Positions 53,611-64,000 of a DNA stretch of 64,000 nucleotides are shown here, in pieces. The DNA is from Aplectana chamaeleonis. Its lineage: Eukaryota > Nematoda > Chromadorea > Rhabditida > Cosmocercidae. Where the stretch lies: assembly GCA_029168955.1 (NCBI GenBank), contig JAPDOI010001313.1, positions 124,001 through 188,000 of the forward strand, given 5' to 3'. The number at the start of each line of letters is the position of its first letter. Positions within the stretch are counted from its first letter, which is position 1. The notes beneath the pieces are model-generated. The model was not told where the DNA came from and did no database searches. It saw only the letters and a program-made list of their open reading frames with translations. Both the position numbers and the translations under genes were made by a program.

Positions 53611-54520
53611 GCAAACCAATCCCATCAGCAATCACCACTCCTAGCCGCATTTTGTGCAAAAAGCGCGAAAATCGATAATATTGATTATCGACCGATGACG
53701 TGTCAAGAGTACGGATTTGGACAAGTTCAGCACTTATCCCCGACGACCTGTGTTGATTGGCTGCAGATTCACCCACACAACCCGGTCTCCACAGCCGTAG
53801 CAGAAAAAAAAACAGTTTTCGTGCTCCACGGCTAATTTAGTATATAAACACAAGATTTTGAGGTACCCTTCAAAGTTAAGGTATCCAGTTCAAATTGGAA
53901 TAGGAGAGACCTGCATCTATTTAGAGCCTCCAGTAAATGAGCTTCCTAGCTCAATTTTAAGAGTACCAACAGGATCGTGTACGCCGTCCGAAAAAAAAGG
54001 AGATTAAAAACAAAAACGCGCGGTCTTTCACTTTTTACTCTAAAACCAGTGAACGATTCACTACCATTTTTGGGTGGTTATACCAACTTTTTGAGCTCTT
54101 TTAACGCAATTTAGCTTTAATTTCTACGTTCACTCTGAACTGAGATTTTGAAAAGGGGTTGCGCGCGGGGCCGATTCAAAACCAAATCACCACAATTCTG
54201 CAGTATACCTCTATGATCACGATGCTATAGCTGAAGATGTGTTTGGTATTGCTGAGCGAAGAGGACACGTCACACGATATGAATAAGATCTCACGATCTC
54301 TTACTGAAGTGTACTCACCGGTAGAGTACACGTGTCACATTTAACGTTTTGCAAACGATGACGATAAAGAAAAACTGTCATGACGGGCTTCAAGATTTTC
54401 TGTAGATAGGCAAGGTGAGTGGTGATGCTACGTGGCAAAGAATCCTCTGTTTGGGCCACCCGCTTTTTGGTGCCGCCGTCTCACTGCTACTCGGTTGCTC
54501 CTGATGGAAGTAGCTGCTTA
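53611..54520. other. No gene recognised
   Basis: Nothing supportable. Confidence 0.3.
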
Positions 54521-54539
54521 CTTAAAGACAGTGTTCACA

Positions 54540-56400
54540 AGGATTTTCATTTGCGAATTTTTCACATGAAGCAAAGCGTTTGCCTCCAAGTGTTACCAAA
54601 ATTTTTCGCCAAAGCTCGCCGGTCTGGAGCCCGTTTTCGAAGAAGCTTATTGAGAAACTTGAAAAAGTCCAGAAAACTTTTGCCAGGCTTCTGTACTACA
54701 GAGTCTTCCCGGACCCTGACTATCCTTATAGCCTACCCTCATATGAGGTACGGCTGAGAGAGCTGGGTCTAAAAAGCCTCATGAGCAGGAGAATGCGAGC
54801 TGATCTGATCATGGCTTTCAAGCTGATTCGTGGTGAGTTACGCATTCCTCTTTCAAAGTACTGGTATTTTAAACCGCTTCACTCACGTAGGCGTAGCCTC
54901 AATATTCTTCCTTTAAAGGCAGCATACACGCTCGCAAGCATAGTCGAGATAACAGCATAGATAGGTCCGCACGGCCCGTACCATGTCGTGAATGACGTTT
55001 GAAGCGCTGCAAACTGTCCAGGATGACAATATTTGACAATGTTTGAGCAATCTTGCCTTCCACGCCCGTATTTTCACACCCCTTCGAGTAACAGAATGAG
55101 AATCGATACTTGAGAAAACATGTGATAACATAGAATGATAGCACTATAAAAAGGGAGTGCAGTAGAGAAAAAACTCGATTTACCTCAATATAACATGTTT
55201 GTGCACTGATAAAATCCTCCATTTCAAGAGGTCAGCCAAAGTAGAGCGGCATTCTCGAAAGTGGACGAGAGTCATTAGGTATGCAGACATGTTATACCCA
55301 AGTAAACCAAGCTATTTCTCTCGTGCACTCCCATTTGATAGTGCTATCACTCTCAATTATCACATGTTTTCACAAGTATCGATTCTCATTCTGTTACCCG
55401 GAGGGGTGTGCAAATACGGGCGTGGAAAAGATTGCTCAAACATTGTCAAATATTGTCATCCTGGACAGTTTTCAGCGCTTCAAACGTCGTTGACGACATA
55501 GTACGGGCCGTGCGGACCCATCTATGCTGTTATCTCGACTATGCTTGCGAGCGTGTATGCTGCCTTTAATGAATGGTAATGTTCGGTCTAATTTAGTATA
55601 CAACTCGTTTTTTCACCGTACTGCACGTTGGTTCAAAAAGCTTCCATTATCGATTTCTCATCTCTCAACTTCTTCCATGGACTTCAAAAGAGCACTGTCG
55701 AAGATTGATTACATGAATATAATTGAAATTGAAGATTCATTTTGATGACTGTCCCTGTAGATAGCTAGAGTTAGCTGAATCATCTCATTCTTGGAGTTCA
55801 AAAAAAAGTACTTCCTGATCAAACTTTATATATTCAAATGCTTGGAATCTGCCATTGAGCGGTCCTGACGTATACGAAACGGTTCCTTTTGTCGCACCAA
55901 GTAGTTCTCATGCGCACATTGACTTTTTCTCAAGGACTAATTTTCTGGCGGGTCTGGGATTGGACTGTTTGGGCTAGGGAATACCTAACATCCGGAAGTC
56001 CTGTTCCAGATTCTTCACGCATGCCCTTGAGCTCGTCTGAGTTACGTCATCCCTAGCGTCATCCGCCACTCGTATACTATAATTTTTATGTGGTTCGCTT
56101 GTGTACATGTGTGCGTTTGTCCTGCTTCTAGTGCCTGCGGTTCCGCGTCTGGTCAGCTTCGCATTGATTTTGTTCTACGTGGATCTCAATAGCACGCACT
56201 ATATGTTTGAACCTACGAAAGTAGGGGTTCAGCTAGCTTCGCTCCAAATGAATTTTGTTGGTTCGTTATGTTGAGAGTTCTTTTAGTTTTGTTGCCATCA
56301 TCTTTGTTTTTTTATTCACATTTCCAGTGTACTCGTTTTGCCGCTTGGGCCATATGGGCATAGAGCACCTTGAGTGCAGTTAATAAATAAATAAATAAAA
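54540..56400 (+). mobile_element. CR1-like LINE Y (C-terminal part), split by foldback B2
   Basis: SPVWSPFSKKLIEKLEKVQK, YSLPSYEVRLRELGLKSL, RADLIMAFKLIRGE and SKYWYFKPLHSRRRS (54600-54910) are followed, after the foldback, by NGNVRSNLVYNSFFHRTARW and FKKLPLSISHLS to a stop at 55745. This is the usual end of nematode CR1-like reverse transcriptases. The 3' UTR runs to GGGCATAGAGCACCTTGAG and a (TAAA)n tail at about 56385. The RT catalytic core and endonuclease are missing. Confidence 0.85.
54913..55569. repeat. TTAA foldback, family B, copy 2
   Basis: TTAAAGGCAGCATACACGCT...AGCGTGTATGCTGCCTTTAA with arms of about 320 bp. It lies inside LINE Y. The TTAA is duplicated on both sides. It lacks the hairpin present in copy 1. 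Confidence 0.9.
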
Positions 56401-57330
56401 TTACGAAAAAACGGCGAGAAACGCATTAAAGACGTCGTATTTCAGTGACATTATTCTCTGGCCTGGACTAGTTGTCCGATTGGATGAACATGTTCCCGGT
56501 GGTTGAGACCGGTGAAAAGTGGCGTCAGTCTAAAATGGAAATAAAAAAAATATTTCAAGCACAACAGTATTACTTACGAGTCCGAAGGAAGGGACGGAGC
56601 AACAGAAAGCAGAAAATAGCAAAGGACGGGTCCACAGAATATTTCATCGTCACAACGAACAGTTCCTGTGAGAGTTAAGTGGCGGAGTGAGAGTAAAGGA
56701 TTTGGTGCCCTTCTGGTTCGTTTTTCTCAGTTTCTCGATCATTTTAGTTCTGCCCGGGGGCCAATTAATCGACTCTGCGAATAAACTCAAAATTAAAGAT
56801 TATCGTGAACACTGCCTCTAGTGTAACTGTGGTATGTTGAGGTGCGAGCTTTTAAAGGGTAACTATATAAGAATTGCGGTCCATATTGGCGGTTGGAGCC
56901 ACCACTGGTACCAAAGCTCCATGTTCGTCAATGAAATTCAGCCAAAGGTTCATTTAGTTGCCTGGTGGGTCACTTCACTTCTCTCACTTTTTTGTCAATG
57001 TGCTACCCTCTTAAGCCTAGTTTTGACTGCAGGTGGTCGCTGCGGCCATGCGAGGGACAACTGTTCCTTTTTCATCGTGCGTAATGGAAAGCCGCTCCGA
57101 TTGTGATCGTTTCGTGGCAAACGTCCTACATCGCTGGGTCGCGGCGACGAAATCCTATGTTTTACTGCATCGCTGCTTGAAGAGCGATTCTCAATGGTCG
57201 CTCCATCGCGGCCAAAATGGCAGCGATGGAGCGATTGCCAGCGAATGACACGTTTCGTCTAGTGAACGTTGACCCTTTCACATGACAAGGTCAGTGTTTA
57301 CGGGTCGAATGCTTAGCGTGTTGATTCCAG
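56401..57330. other. No confident gene
   Basis: 56472-56678 has a basic plus frame (MKNMF..., KSKMEIKKIFQAQQYYL-like) after a possible acceptor, with no recognised domain. 56796-56818 carries ATCGTGAACACTGCCTCTAG, a C-type right end whose inward partner TTAAAGACAGTGTTCACA lies at 54525. Confidence 0.35.
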
Positions 57331-57331
57331 G

Positions 57332-57692
57332 ATAAAATCGCATACAATGTCCATTGACATGATCGACATTTCAATTCAGGAGAATAGGCAACAAGCTGTA
57401 GAATTCTTAGAAAACATTTGGAGTTACAGAGGTGTGGAGGTAAACATGAAGCACTCTTCAGTCTATCTCAGCCTGGATAAAAATTTGCATGTTCTCGATG
57501 GAAAATTGTGTCATGCTTACATTAAATGTTCGGAATAAATATGTGTCATGCATACTTTTCACTGTTAGCTTTGAATCGTTCAACGAGATCATTAGAAGGA
57601 CTGAGGAAGGGCGGTTGTTATTAATACCTAATAATAATTTCAGGAAAGTATACCTAATAGCTGGAGAAAATCATTTGAAATCAGATGATTAA
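57332..57692 (+). CDS. Possible small host gene or exon pair
   Basis: After an acceptor (GTTGATTCCAG at 57331) the frame encodes MSIDMIDISIQENRQQAVE and FLENIWSYRGVE, with a donor-like GTAAAC at 57441. Read through, it stops at 57536. An overlapping frame continues FESFNEIIRRTEEGRLLLIP and ends at 57690 after another acceptor-like TAATTTCAG. Composition looks protein-like. No family recognised. Exon structure is a guess. Confidence 0.35.
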
Positions 57693-58360
57693 TGGGTGAA
57701 GTTGTGCGGGAAATTGTGACGGAATCAAAATTCTAAGCAGGGGAAAGTGTATTAAGCTTAAAGGTATTCCATAATCAGCACTAACTTAGAAAAGGGACAA
57801 CTGAGGGTCAAATAAATACAAGGAAATTCAGTAGAGTGGGGTAATTCGGTGAATGTGTGGATATCGTTGGATTGTTCCTTGAAAAATTGATTAGCTAAAA
57901 TGGGTGCGATAATCGATCAGTAAAGCGTCTGAACCACTTCGAGGTATCGATTTTTGCACCTGTGTTGCTTAAATCGGTTTATAGTAAGCGCCCGGGGCGC
58001 AACCATCTACGCTGTATGATATACTGTGACGTCATCAGCCGACAGTTGCGCTCAGGGCGCTGCGTGAATCAATCTCGTCGGTAGCACCCGGAGCGCAACG
58101 TATGCGGCCTGGATCGCAACATATGTGGCCCGGAAATTGCCAAATTTGTCACCCTGAGCGCAACATGGACGCGGCTCCGGGTGCATCCGGGGTGGGATCA
58201 GGGCCTGCTATTGTCTGAGTTCTTGCTACTTCCCGACGACGTACCGCCCACAGTTCGGAGAACCTTTAGCTTCGCTTTCACTCTGGCCTGTTTCTGCTCA
58301 GTGTTTTTTGTGTAACTTCAGCGAAGGATCCAGTACTAGGCCGAGCAGCTTCGGAAACCC
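57693..58360. other. No gene; GC-rich short repeats
   Basis: 57985-58200 repeats GGCGCAAC/AGCGCAACRTATG/GGAGCGCAACG words, seemingly a decayed minisatellite. No frame of interest. Confidence 0.35.
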
Positions 58361-58374
58361 GGCATGCCATCTAA

Positions 58375-58620
58375 TGCCAGCAACGGACGGCTGGTGAATA
58401 TATGCCAGTTGCCTAGCAGTTGGGGAATAACAGGCCTTCAGCTGGCAATTGGTAATTACGAGGCCGACAGCTGGGTCAACCTTGACATCTCAATTAGAGC
58501 TAGCGGCGGACCGCTAGCGAAAATGTGCCAGCTGCCTGAAAGCTGCATGATAACTTGCATTCAGCTGGCAAAGGCAATCAAACTTCGAAATTACCGAGCG
58601 CATAAAAACTCTGTTATCCG
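58375..58620 (+). repeat. Tandem duplication of about 130 bp
   Basis: Two units share ATRTGCCAGYTGCCT, AGCRGYTG and CTTCAGCTGGCAA / CATTCAGCTGGCAA. The open frame across them is a by-product. Confidence 0.55.
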
Positions 58621-59660
58621 CCAATCGGCACTCGGCTGGCGCTTACCCCCCCCCCCCCCCCGGCGTTCGCTTGGCGCTCAGTCGTCAAAAGACTGGCACT
58701 CGAGAGATCACGTTTTAACATGTTATAGTTTGATCTCTGATTTCATTGATAAGCCGAGATGGTATATAAGGCGATTCAGTCCAATGAGTGTTCACTCGGC
58801 ACTTTGATGCCGGCCCTGGAAAGTGACCTGAAGTCACTCTACAGAGGCTAGCATATTTCTGGCAGCTGAGGGGCAAGCCCCCACGACTAGGGGGGTAGGG
58901 GAGATGGGGTAGCTCCTCCACCTCAGACCGTTGCGTAGGCGATCTCCTACGCAACGATCTGCGGTGCGGGACCCACCTCGACTCATAGGTCTGCCAAGAG
59001 ACTGGCGGACCGCAGTCAATTGATTGCTCTATAGCGGGCTGCCAGATATTAGATAAGAGACTGCCAGCAGTCGGGCAGGGTTTTGGCGGACCGCCGGCTA
59101 ACGGCCGTCCGATACCGGGAATGGTTTTTGCTCGCCAAGCAAATGCCGGCGGTCCGCCAATCCCAATGTCTTAGTGAGTGAACGGTCAGACTACAATCGG
59201 TAGAAGCGGGATACGCTATTACTTGGCTCAAAGTTCGAAAAATGTGCTTTCACACAAACCTTGCCCAGGGGTGCGCTAAACACAATTAAAGGGGTCCGTT
59301 CCCGCTTGTCGGAGCGGCGGGTGTGAGTTCTCATAGAATCCCACGGTCCTACTTATTGACCTTGCATTCTGGAAAAAAACTGTTCGTCTTCACAGGAGAG
59401 CACCGTCTCATTATCAAATCGCATAAGTGCGCCCAATCACAAATTCTGCGGGCGTCGCACCGTCGTATGCGTAGTTGGCCCTGGCACGATCGTCCGCTAC
59501 CGCACCGGGGAATTCCAGTGTTCGACACACAGTAGCTTACCTTCTGGGGGGGGGGGGTTTCTATGAAAATCGCCATAAAATTTGAAGAAATCATGCTTCT
59601 GAAAAAAAAAACGTTTCCCTCACCACATATTATCAATACACCTGAAGTCTTTATCATAAG
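58621..59660. other. No gene; poly-C and inverted GC words
   Basis: A C17-type run at about 58646-58662. GGCGGACCGCCGGC and GCCGGCGGTCCGCC (59090, 59147) form a perfect stem, likely a small foldback. Nothing coding. Confidence 0.35.
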
Positions 59661-59995
59661 GGGCTTTCAGAGTGGCGTCGCTGCAGAAATTCGCGGCATC
59701 GCTCCTCAGAGCGAGTGAAAAAAAGAGCGTGGCCTATCGATTGCCGCCGCGTCATATTTGTTTCTCAAGCGCTCTCCATTTCTTCGCTGCCCTTTAAGTT
59801 CGATCAGAGCGCATAAACATATTGGCGTGCCATCGCTCGCGTGTTCTGCAATCTCAGACGTTCAGCAATTGATCAACAAAAACGAGTTATAGATTTCTAA
59901 TAATATACCAGGAGACACTACCACCAGTAGAATTACCTACAACTGAAAAGATTTGCATAACAATATAGGTGTCCACAACGAAAAATTATTAAACG

Positions 59996-60310
59996 CCATG
60001 GCGAAATAAATCCTGGATGACCAATTAAATACCATGGCGAAATAAATTTTGGATGACAAATCAAAAGCCATGACGAAATTTATCCGGTGCTATGTGGGAA
60101 GAGGGGGGGCACTATGGCGCGATGGACTTGGCCACGCCCATTTTACTGTGCCGCACTAAATTTGAGCACGTACAAGGGGTTTCCCTCCCCTGCCAAAATC
60201 AGGAGAGTCATTGCGGCACGGAAAAATGGGCGTGTCCAAGTGCGATACAACAGTGCCCCCCCCCTTCCCACATAGCACCATTTATCCTGGATGGCAAACA
60301 TCTAGTGAAA
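59996..60310 (+). repeat. About 36-bp minisatellite interrupted by H2
   Basis: Three to four units of CCATGGCGAAATAAATCCTG GATGAC-type text (59998, 60032, 60066). The last unit is cut by MITE H2 and resumes TTTATCCTGGATGGCAAA at 60281. Confidence 0.75.
60086..60279. repeat. hAT-type MITE, family H, copy 2
   Basis: 194 bp, ends GGTGCTATGTGGGAAG and CTTCCCACATAGCACC, flanked by a perfect 8-bp duplication ATTTATCC (60078-60085, 60280-60287). The interior is palindromic (GTGCCGCA / TGCGGCAC). Copy 1 is at 21823. Confidence 0.92.
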
Positions 60311-60609
60311 TAGGCAAAAAGATGATTCTACAGAAAGTTAATGGGCAGATAGTAACGAAGGAACACTAACTAATATGAAGAAACTACAGCGACAAATAGC
60401 GACAGCGACAAAAATGGTCGAGACCATTTGCCTCGCAAAACTTCGCGGAACGTCGCTCCCAGCCCGCGCCGTCGCTCCCACTCTGAAAGCGCGACGTTCG
60501 CTCCCGTCGCGCGGCACGGTTTGCGCTGCGTAGCACCCCCCATCTCTCACCTCGTCGCCGCGACAGCGAATTTTTCTGCGACGCCACTCTGAAAGGCCCT
60601 ATAGATATC

Positions 60610-62155
60610 GCTGGAAAAATGACAAGAAATGAAAAATTACAAAAAAAATGAAAATGACATAGAACATTTTTTCTTCTAAACCCTGCGTGTATCCATGGTA
60701 AAGACGTTATCGATAGTGTTTGTGTTTGGTGGAAAACTCATCGTTTTTCAACGTTCCCAGCCAGCGTTTTTCCTCAGAATTTAGGAGAAAACTAGTGCAC
60801 TTTTGAGCGTCTATGACTCATGCTGCAGTGGATTTCCTCGATTTCTGAAGTCCACAATTGTTTCGGGGACCCAGCCCGCTGCCGCCGGCCTCCACCGCTA
60901 TTCCTTGGCTCTGTCAGGCAAAAGGCCGGCTTCGCCCACAACCTTCGGCCTCTAATGCCATCGCAGGGTAGGGGTCTTCAGTCGCTCCGAGAAAGGGAGC
61001 GAGCTCCTTCCATTGTTCAAAAAAAAGGAAGGCCCTTCGGGTTCTTCAACACGCGGGGAGGGGCCTCCAGCCCATCAAGGCAAGGAAGCAGGGTTAAGCA
61101 GGTCGTTGCGACGGGTAAACAAAATTTTACGACTGCCCCCCGGGTGAAAACAATTTTTACGACCCCCCTCTAGGATGACAAAATCTTTGTGAAGCGAACA
61201 TCACGATTTTGTTATCTGAAAAGAACGAAATCTTGATAGTCAAAATGGGTAAAAACGAGAGAAATGAGTGTAGATACAACGCTAAATTTTGATGAAAGAT
61301 ATTTCGTCCGCTAAAAGTCTCAAAATAGGTTCAGAAACCAGAAGAAACCCCCAAAAAATATTGAAAATTACTTTCAAAAATTTGTATTTCCCTTCTAGCG
61401 GATTAGAGCACGTTTTCGCTCAGGACTTATTGCTAAATATAGAGGATTCAAAATGAGGTAAAGCGACGACGCTCATTGGATGTTAGTTGTTTTTATTACA
61501 CGAGACTGTCATACAATCAGAATCGTCCCAAGAAGAAGTCAGATAAAAGTCTTTCAAAGGAAAATATCTGTTGCGACCGTGAGCCCCGGGTCGCAACTGG
61601 GGCTCAACGCCGGTCGCAACGGGTTTTGTCTTGAATAAGGAATTACCCCGCAAAGGTAGCGAGTTATGCGGACTCCAAGGAATCAAATTAAGGAGAATTT
61701 AATGTAGATTCCAGATTCTTGAACTTCCAGAGTTTGAAAATTTACATTTTCCTCACTTTTCCCGTTGCGACCGGTATTTTCGAAAGCAGAGAAAGTGCTA
61801 GAGGATGGTGTATATGTCGTGGATTCTGGAGAGTAACCCCACTTTTTTTTTCAAAAGTTACGAACCCCCCTCCCAAATTTCAATTTTTTTGCGAAAAATT
61901 TACAAATCTTTACGACCCCCGTTGCGACCGGTGCCGCAAGCCTGCTTCAACCTACTGCAAGGAAGCTCGCTTCCCCTGCTCAGAAATGGGAAGCTTAATA
62001 TCATCGGCAGTGGGGTGGTGGGCTTCCGCCTTCACATTGTCACGCATGAGTTTCCCACCTTGTTTCAGCGAAAGGAGAACTTCGGCCTGGCTTCTGAACA
62101 GGGGAGACGACCTCCAGCCCCTTCACCTGAGGTAAAGCTTCTCCTCTTGTTTAGC
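60610..62155. repeat. Family T fragments in otherwise blank sequence
   Basis: 61105-61175 and 61840-61935 carry AAAATTTTACGACTGCCCCC, CAATTTTTACGACCCCCC and TTTACGACCCCCGTTGCGAC, related to family T. GTTGCGACCGG recurs at 61570-61620, 61765 and 61920. No gene seen. Confidence 0.45.
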
Positions 62156-62159
62156 GATT

Positions 62160-62400
62160 CCCATATCAGACATTCACCGGGTCCAACCCCAGCTCAGACA
62201 CGGGTTCATCCCCAGATTTCACTTGTCGGGTTAGCGAACTTTAGCACGTTCCTTCCACGTAGTCTGATGAAGACATGGGGAGGATAAATTTCTACTTCTC
62301 TCCCACGTCGTTTTAGTTTATATGTGGAAAGAAAGTGAGGGGCGAGAACTGAAGGGTTCGACCAAAATCGTCAGAAATCTGCAGTAGGACCTGTTGGAGT
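62160..62400. repeat. Family P foldback copy
   Basis: GGGTCCAACCCCAGCTCAGA near the left and GGGTTCGACCAAAATCGTCA near the right correspond to the foldback in LINE X1 (9166-9479), including GACATGGGGAGGATAAAT / ATTTATTTTCCCCC-type inner blocks. Confidence 0.5.
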
Positions 62401-63635
62401 TTCTGAAGTTGGGTCTGCTTTGCACGAAAGCTTACTTGCGGGGAAGGCGTTCGGCGCCGTCGCGAATTAGGACGAGTTCATTTTTGTCCCTTCACGGGGT
62501 AATGATTGCTCCTTCCTTACTGCTAACTATCTATCCCCGTCATGGTCCAATTTATCAACACACTTGCTACTGATTCACAATGTCGAGGAGTTCAAATCGA
62601 AAGCCGCATGCTGGTTTCCTTTCCCTAGTTCAACTTCGCAAACGGGAATGCCTCAGCCTCTTTCTGAAGCCAGGAGAGGTGTCTCCGAAGAAGAAAGCCT
62701 TTTGCAACAAACGAATGTAAGCTCATTGCTTCTGTTCAGAGAGGAAGGCGCTTTGACCTCTTTTTAAGGGGAGAAGACGCGGGGCAGAGACCGCGCACAT
62801 TACTTCATTGACAGAATCAGGTTAGTCGCAGAAGAGTCCCGGGGTGCTGCGGTGGGGTTTCCGGAAAGCTTGACCCACCGGGAGATCGTGTCGCCACGCA
62901 GAGTCACCGGACCGAGTTCAGGGTCATGCGGAGGAGCCGCGGGACAATCCGGGATCGCGGTGGAGTCGCGATGCCGTGTGGACAAGAATCTCGGCAGTAT
63001 TTCTCCAGAGTGGAAACAGTCCAGCAAAACCAAAATTTACAGAGAAAACGCTGAATTTTGATTACTCAGTTTACTAAAATCCTTCCGAAATCCTGAAAAA
63101 TACGTCATTCACTCATTTTTCGTATCTTCTTCGTTCACTGTAATCAAAGATTAGAAGGTCTAAAAACTGTCCGAAATTAAAAAATCACGAGTTTCTTGGT
63201 AAACACTGTTTTAAGGACACTGCAATTTCAAATTCTGTCAAAACTTCGAGAAATATGGTTTTTGACAGATTCTCCGAAAGCTTATGTAGAAAGGTACAGA
63301 AAATCAGAATTCTACAGAGAGAACGCAAAATTCTGAAAAACCGCAACGCTTTCAAAACTTTCTGGGATTTCACAAGGTCAGAAACTGTTCGAAATTTAAA
63401 AAGATCATATGATTCTGCGAAAAGAATAAGGAATTTTGCAAGAAACTGCGATTCCCGATTTCCGCCTTCGAAACATCGAGGAATCTGGACTTTTTAAGAA
63501 AAAACACGAAGTTTACTAAATGTTCGTATTATCTTTCCCAGAAAAGGAAGAAATGTACGGGGAGGTGTACGTACAGTAGCTTATACAGGTGGAGTCGCAG
63601 CAGATGGTGTGAAGTTGCTACACCAATTATACCAT
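62401..63635. other. No gene recognised
   Basis: 62800-63060 has GC-rich frames on both strands without any known domain. 63080-63500 is AT-rich, with GAAATTT/TTCTGA words like 19788-20985. Confidence 0.3.
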
Positions 63636-63639
63636 GTGC

Positions 63640-63932
63640 TTATCTGAGAGCCCAGAATTCCGGTCCATGGTGCGTCTCGACACGCCTTGCAGCCGCACGC
63701 GGCTCAGAGCTTGAAAGTCGGGTTTCCTGCGCCAAAGCCAGAGCTCTGATCGATGGCTTTGTTTGAACAATTTTTTTCCCAATTTTTCTTAGTTTCCAGT
63801 TTCCAAAACTCCACCTAGAGAGTCAGCAGATCGGCGGCTGCGGCGCTGGCAGACTCTTCTGACTCGGGAGCGATGCGGCTGCAAAGGCGTGTCGAGACGC
63901 AATTGCGGACCGGAATTTGGCCCAGATAAGCA
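63640..63932. repeat. TIR element, family O (about 290 bp)
   Basis: TGCTTATCTGAGAGCCCAGA, ATTCCGGTCC and GCGTCTCGACACGCC at the left are inverted at the right as GGCGTGTCGAGACGC, GGACCGGAAT and GGCCCAGATAAGCA. Non-coding. Confidence 0.75.
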
Positions 63933-64000
63933 TGCTTCCAAACACTATAAACGAAACAGACGGAAATTGATCAAAAGGTTAAGAATGAAGGGTGAAATGG

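Larger units (their letters stand above)
59663..60598. mobile_element. TIR element, family N, hosting MITE H2
   Basis: GGGGCTTTCAGAGTGGCGTC at the left and GACGCCACTCTGAAAGGCCC at the right, extended by GCAGAAATTCGC / GCGAATTTTTCTGC. About 940 bp. It contains the ATGGCGAAATAAAT minisatellite and the hAT-type MITE H2. No transposase. Confidence 0.75.

Overview
The window looks like transposon-rich, gene-poor nuclear DNA of a metazoan, most likely a nematode. The reasons are an RTE-type retrotransposon with the strongylid/rhabditid-style sequence FVKNCGTIDAIHA, CR1-like LINE C-termini of the nematode type, two mariner transposases, and predicted exons bounded by nematode-like TTTCAG acceptors and GTAAGT donors. 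The species cannot be named from sequence alone. I found no bacterial-type operons, rRNA, tRNA or CRISPR. Almost every long open frame is a transposon relic or the translation of a palindrome or purine tract.

The best host-like signal is on the minus strand. Six related exons at 33.7, 30.1, 24.8, 17.8, 14.8 and 0.8 kb each encode one helix-turn-helix domain resembling DUF4817/transposase DNA-binding domains. All six are on the same strand and have plausible acceptors and donors. Four are symmetric phase 2-2 exons with the acceptor at the same codon of the fold, so they could be swapped or chained without frame change. A minus exon with short acidic repeats (6.26-6.47 kb) and a 61-nt exon (11.6 kb) also have clean splice sites and may belong to the same or neighbouring transcripts.

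The rest is a nested mobile-element landscape. From 0 to 13.9 kb: purine and pyrimidine tracts, a dead mariner, and CR1-like LINE fragments. From 14.4 to 19.8 kb: two copies of a hairpin plus HTH-exon unit, an RTE inserted in a TTAA foldback, and a 1.5 kb palindrome. From 20 to 25 kb: a possible Cys-rich/PAN-like ORF pair, a hAT-type MITE and GC-rich repeats. From 25.8 to 29.9 kb: one jockey/CR1-like LINE interrupted by another with a 13-bp target duplication. From 31 to 39.4 kb: stacked foldback elements, including a four-layer nest, and an inverted satellite with a MITE at its centre. From 39.9 to 53.6 kb: TIR elements (one hAT with an exact 8-bp duplication), a gag-like ORF beside direct repeats, and a second mariner. 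From 54.5 to 64 kb: a CR1-like LINE split by a foldback, a possible small plus-strand gene at 57.3 kb, and further TIR elements.

Several insertion events can be dated against each other and their empty sites read directly, because duplicated targets or uninterrupted sister copies are present in the window.
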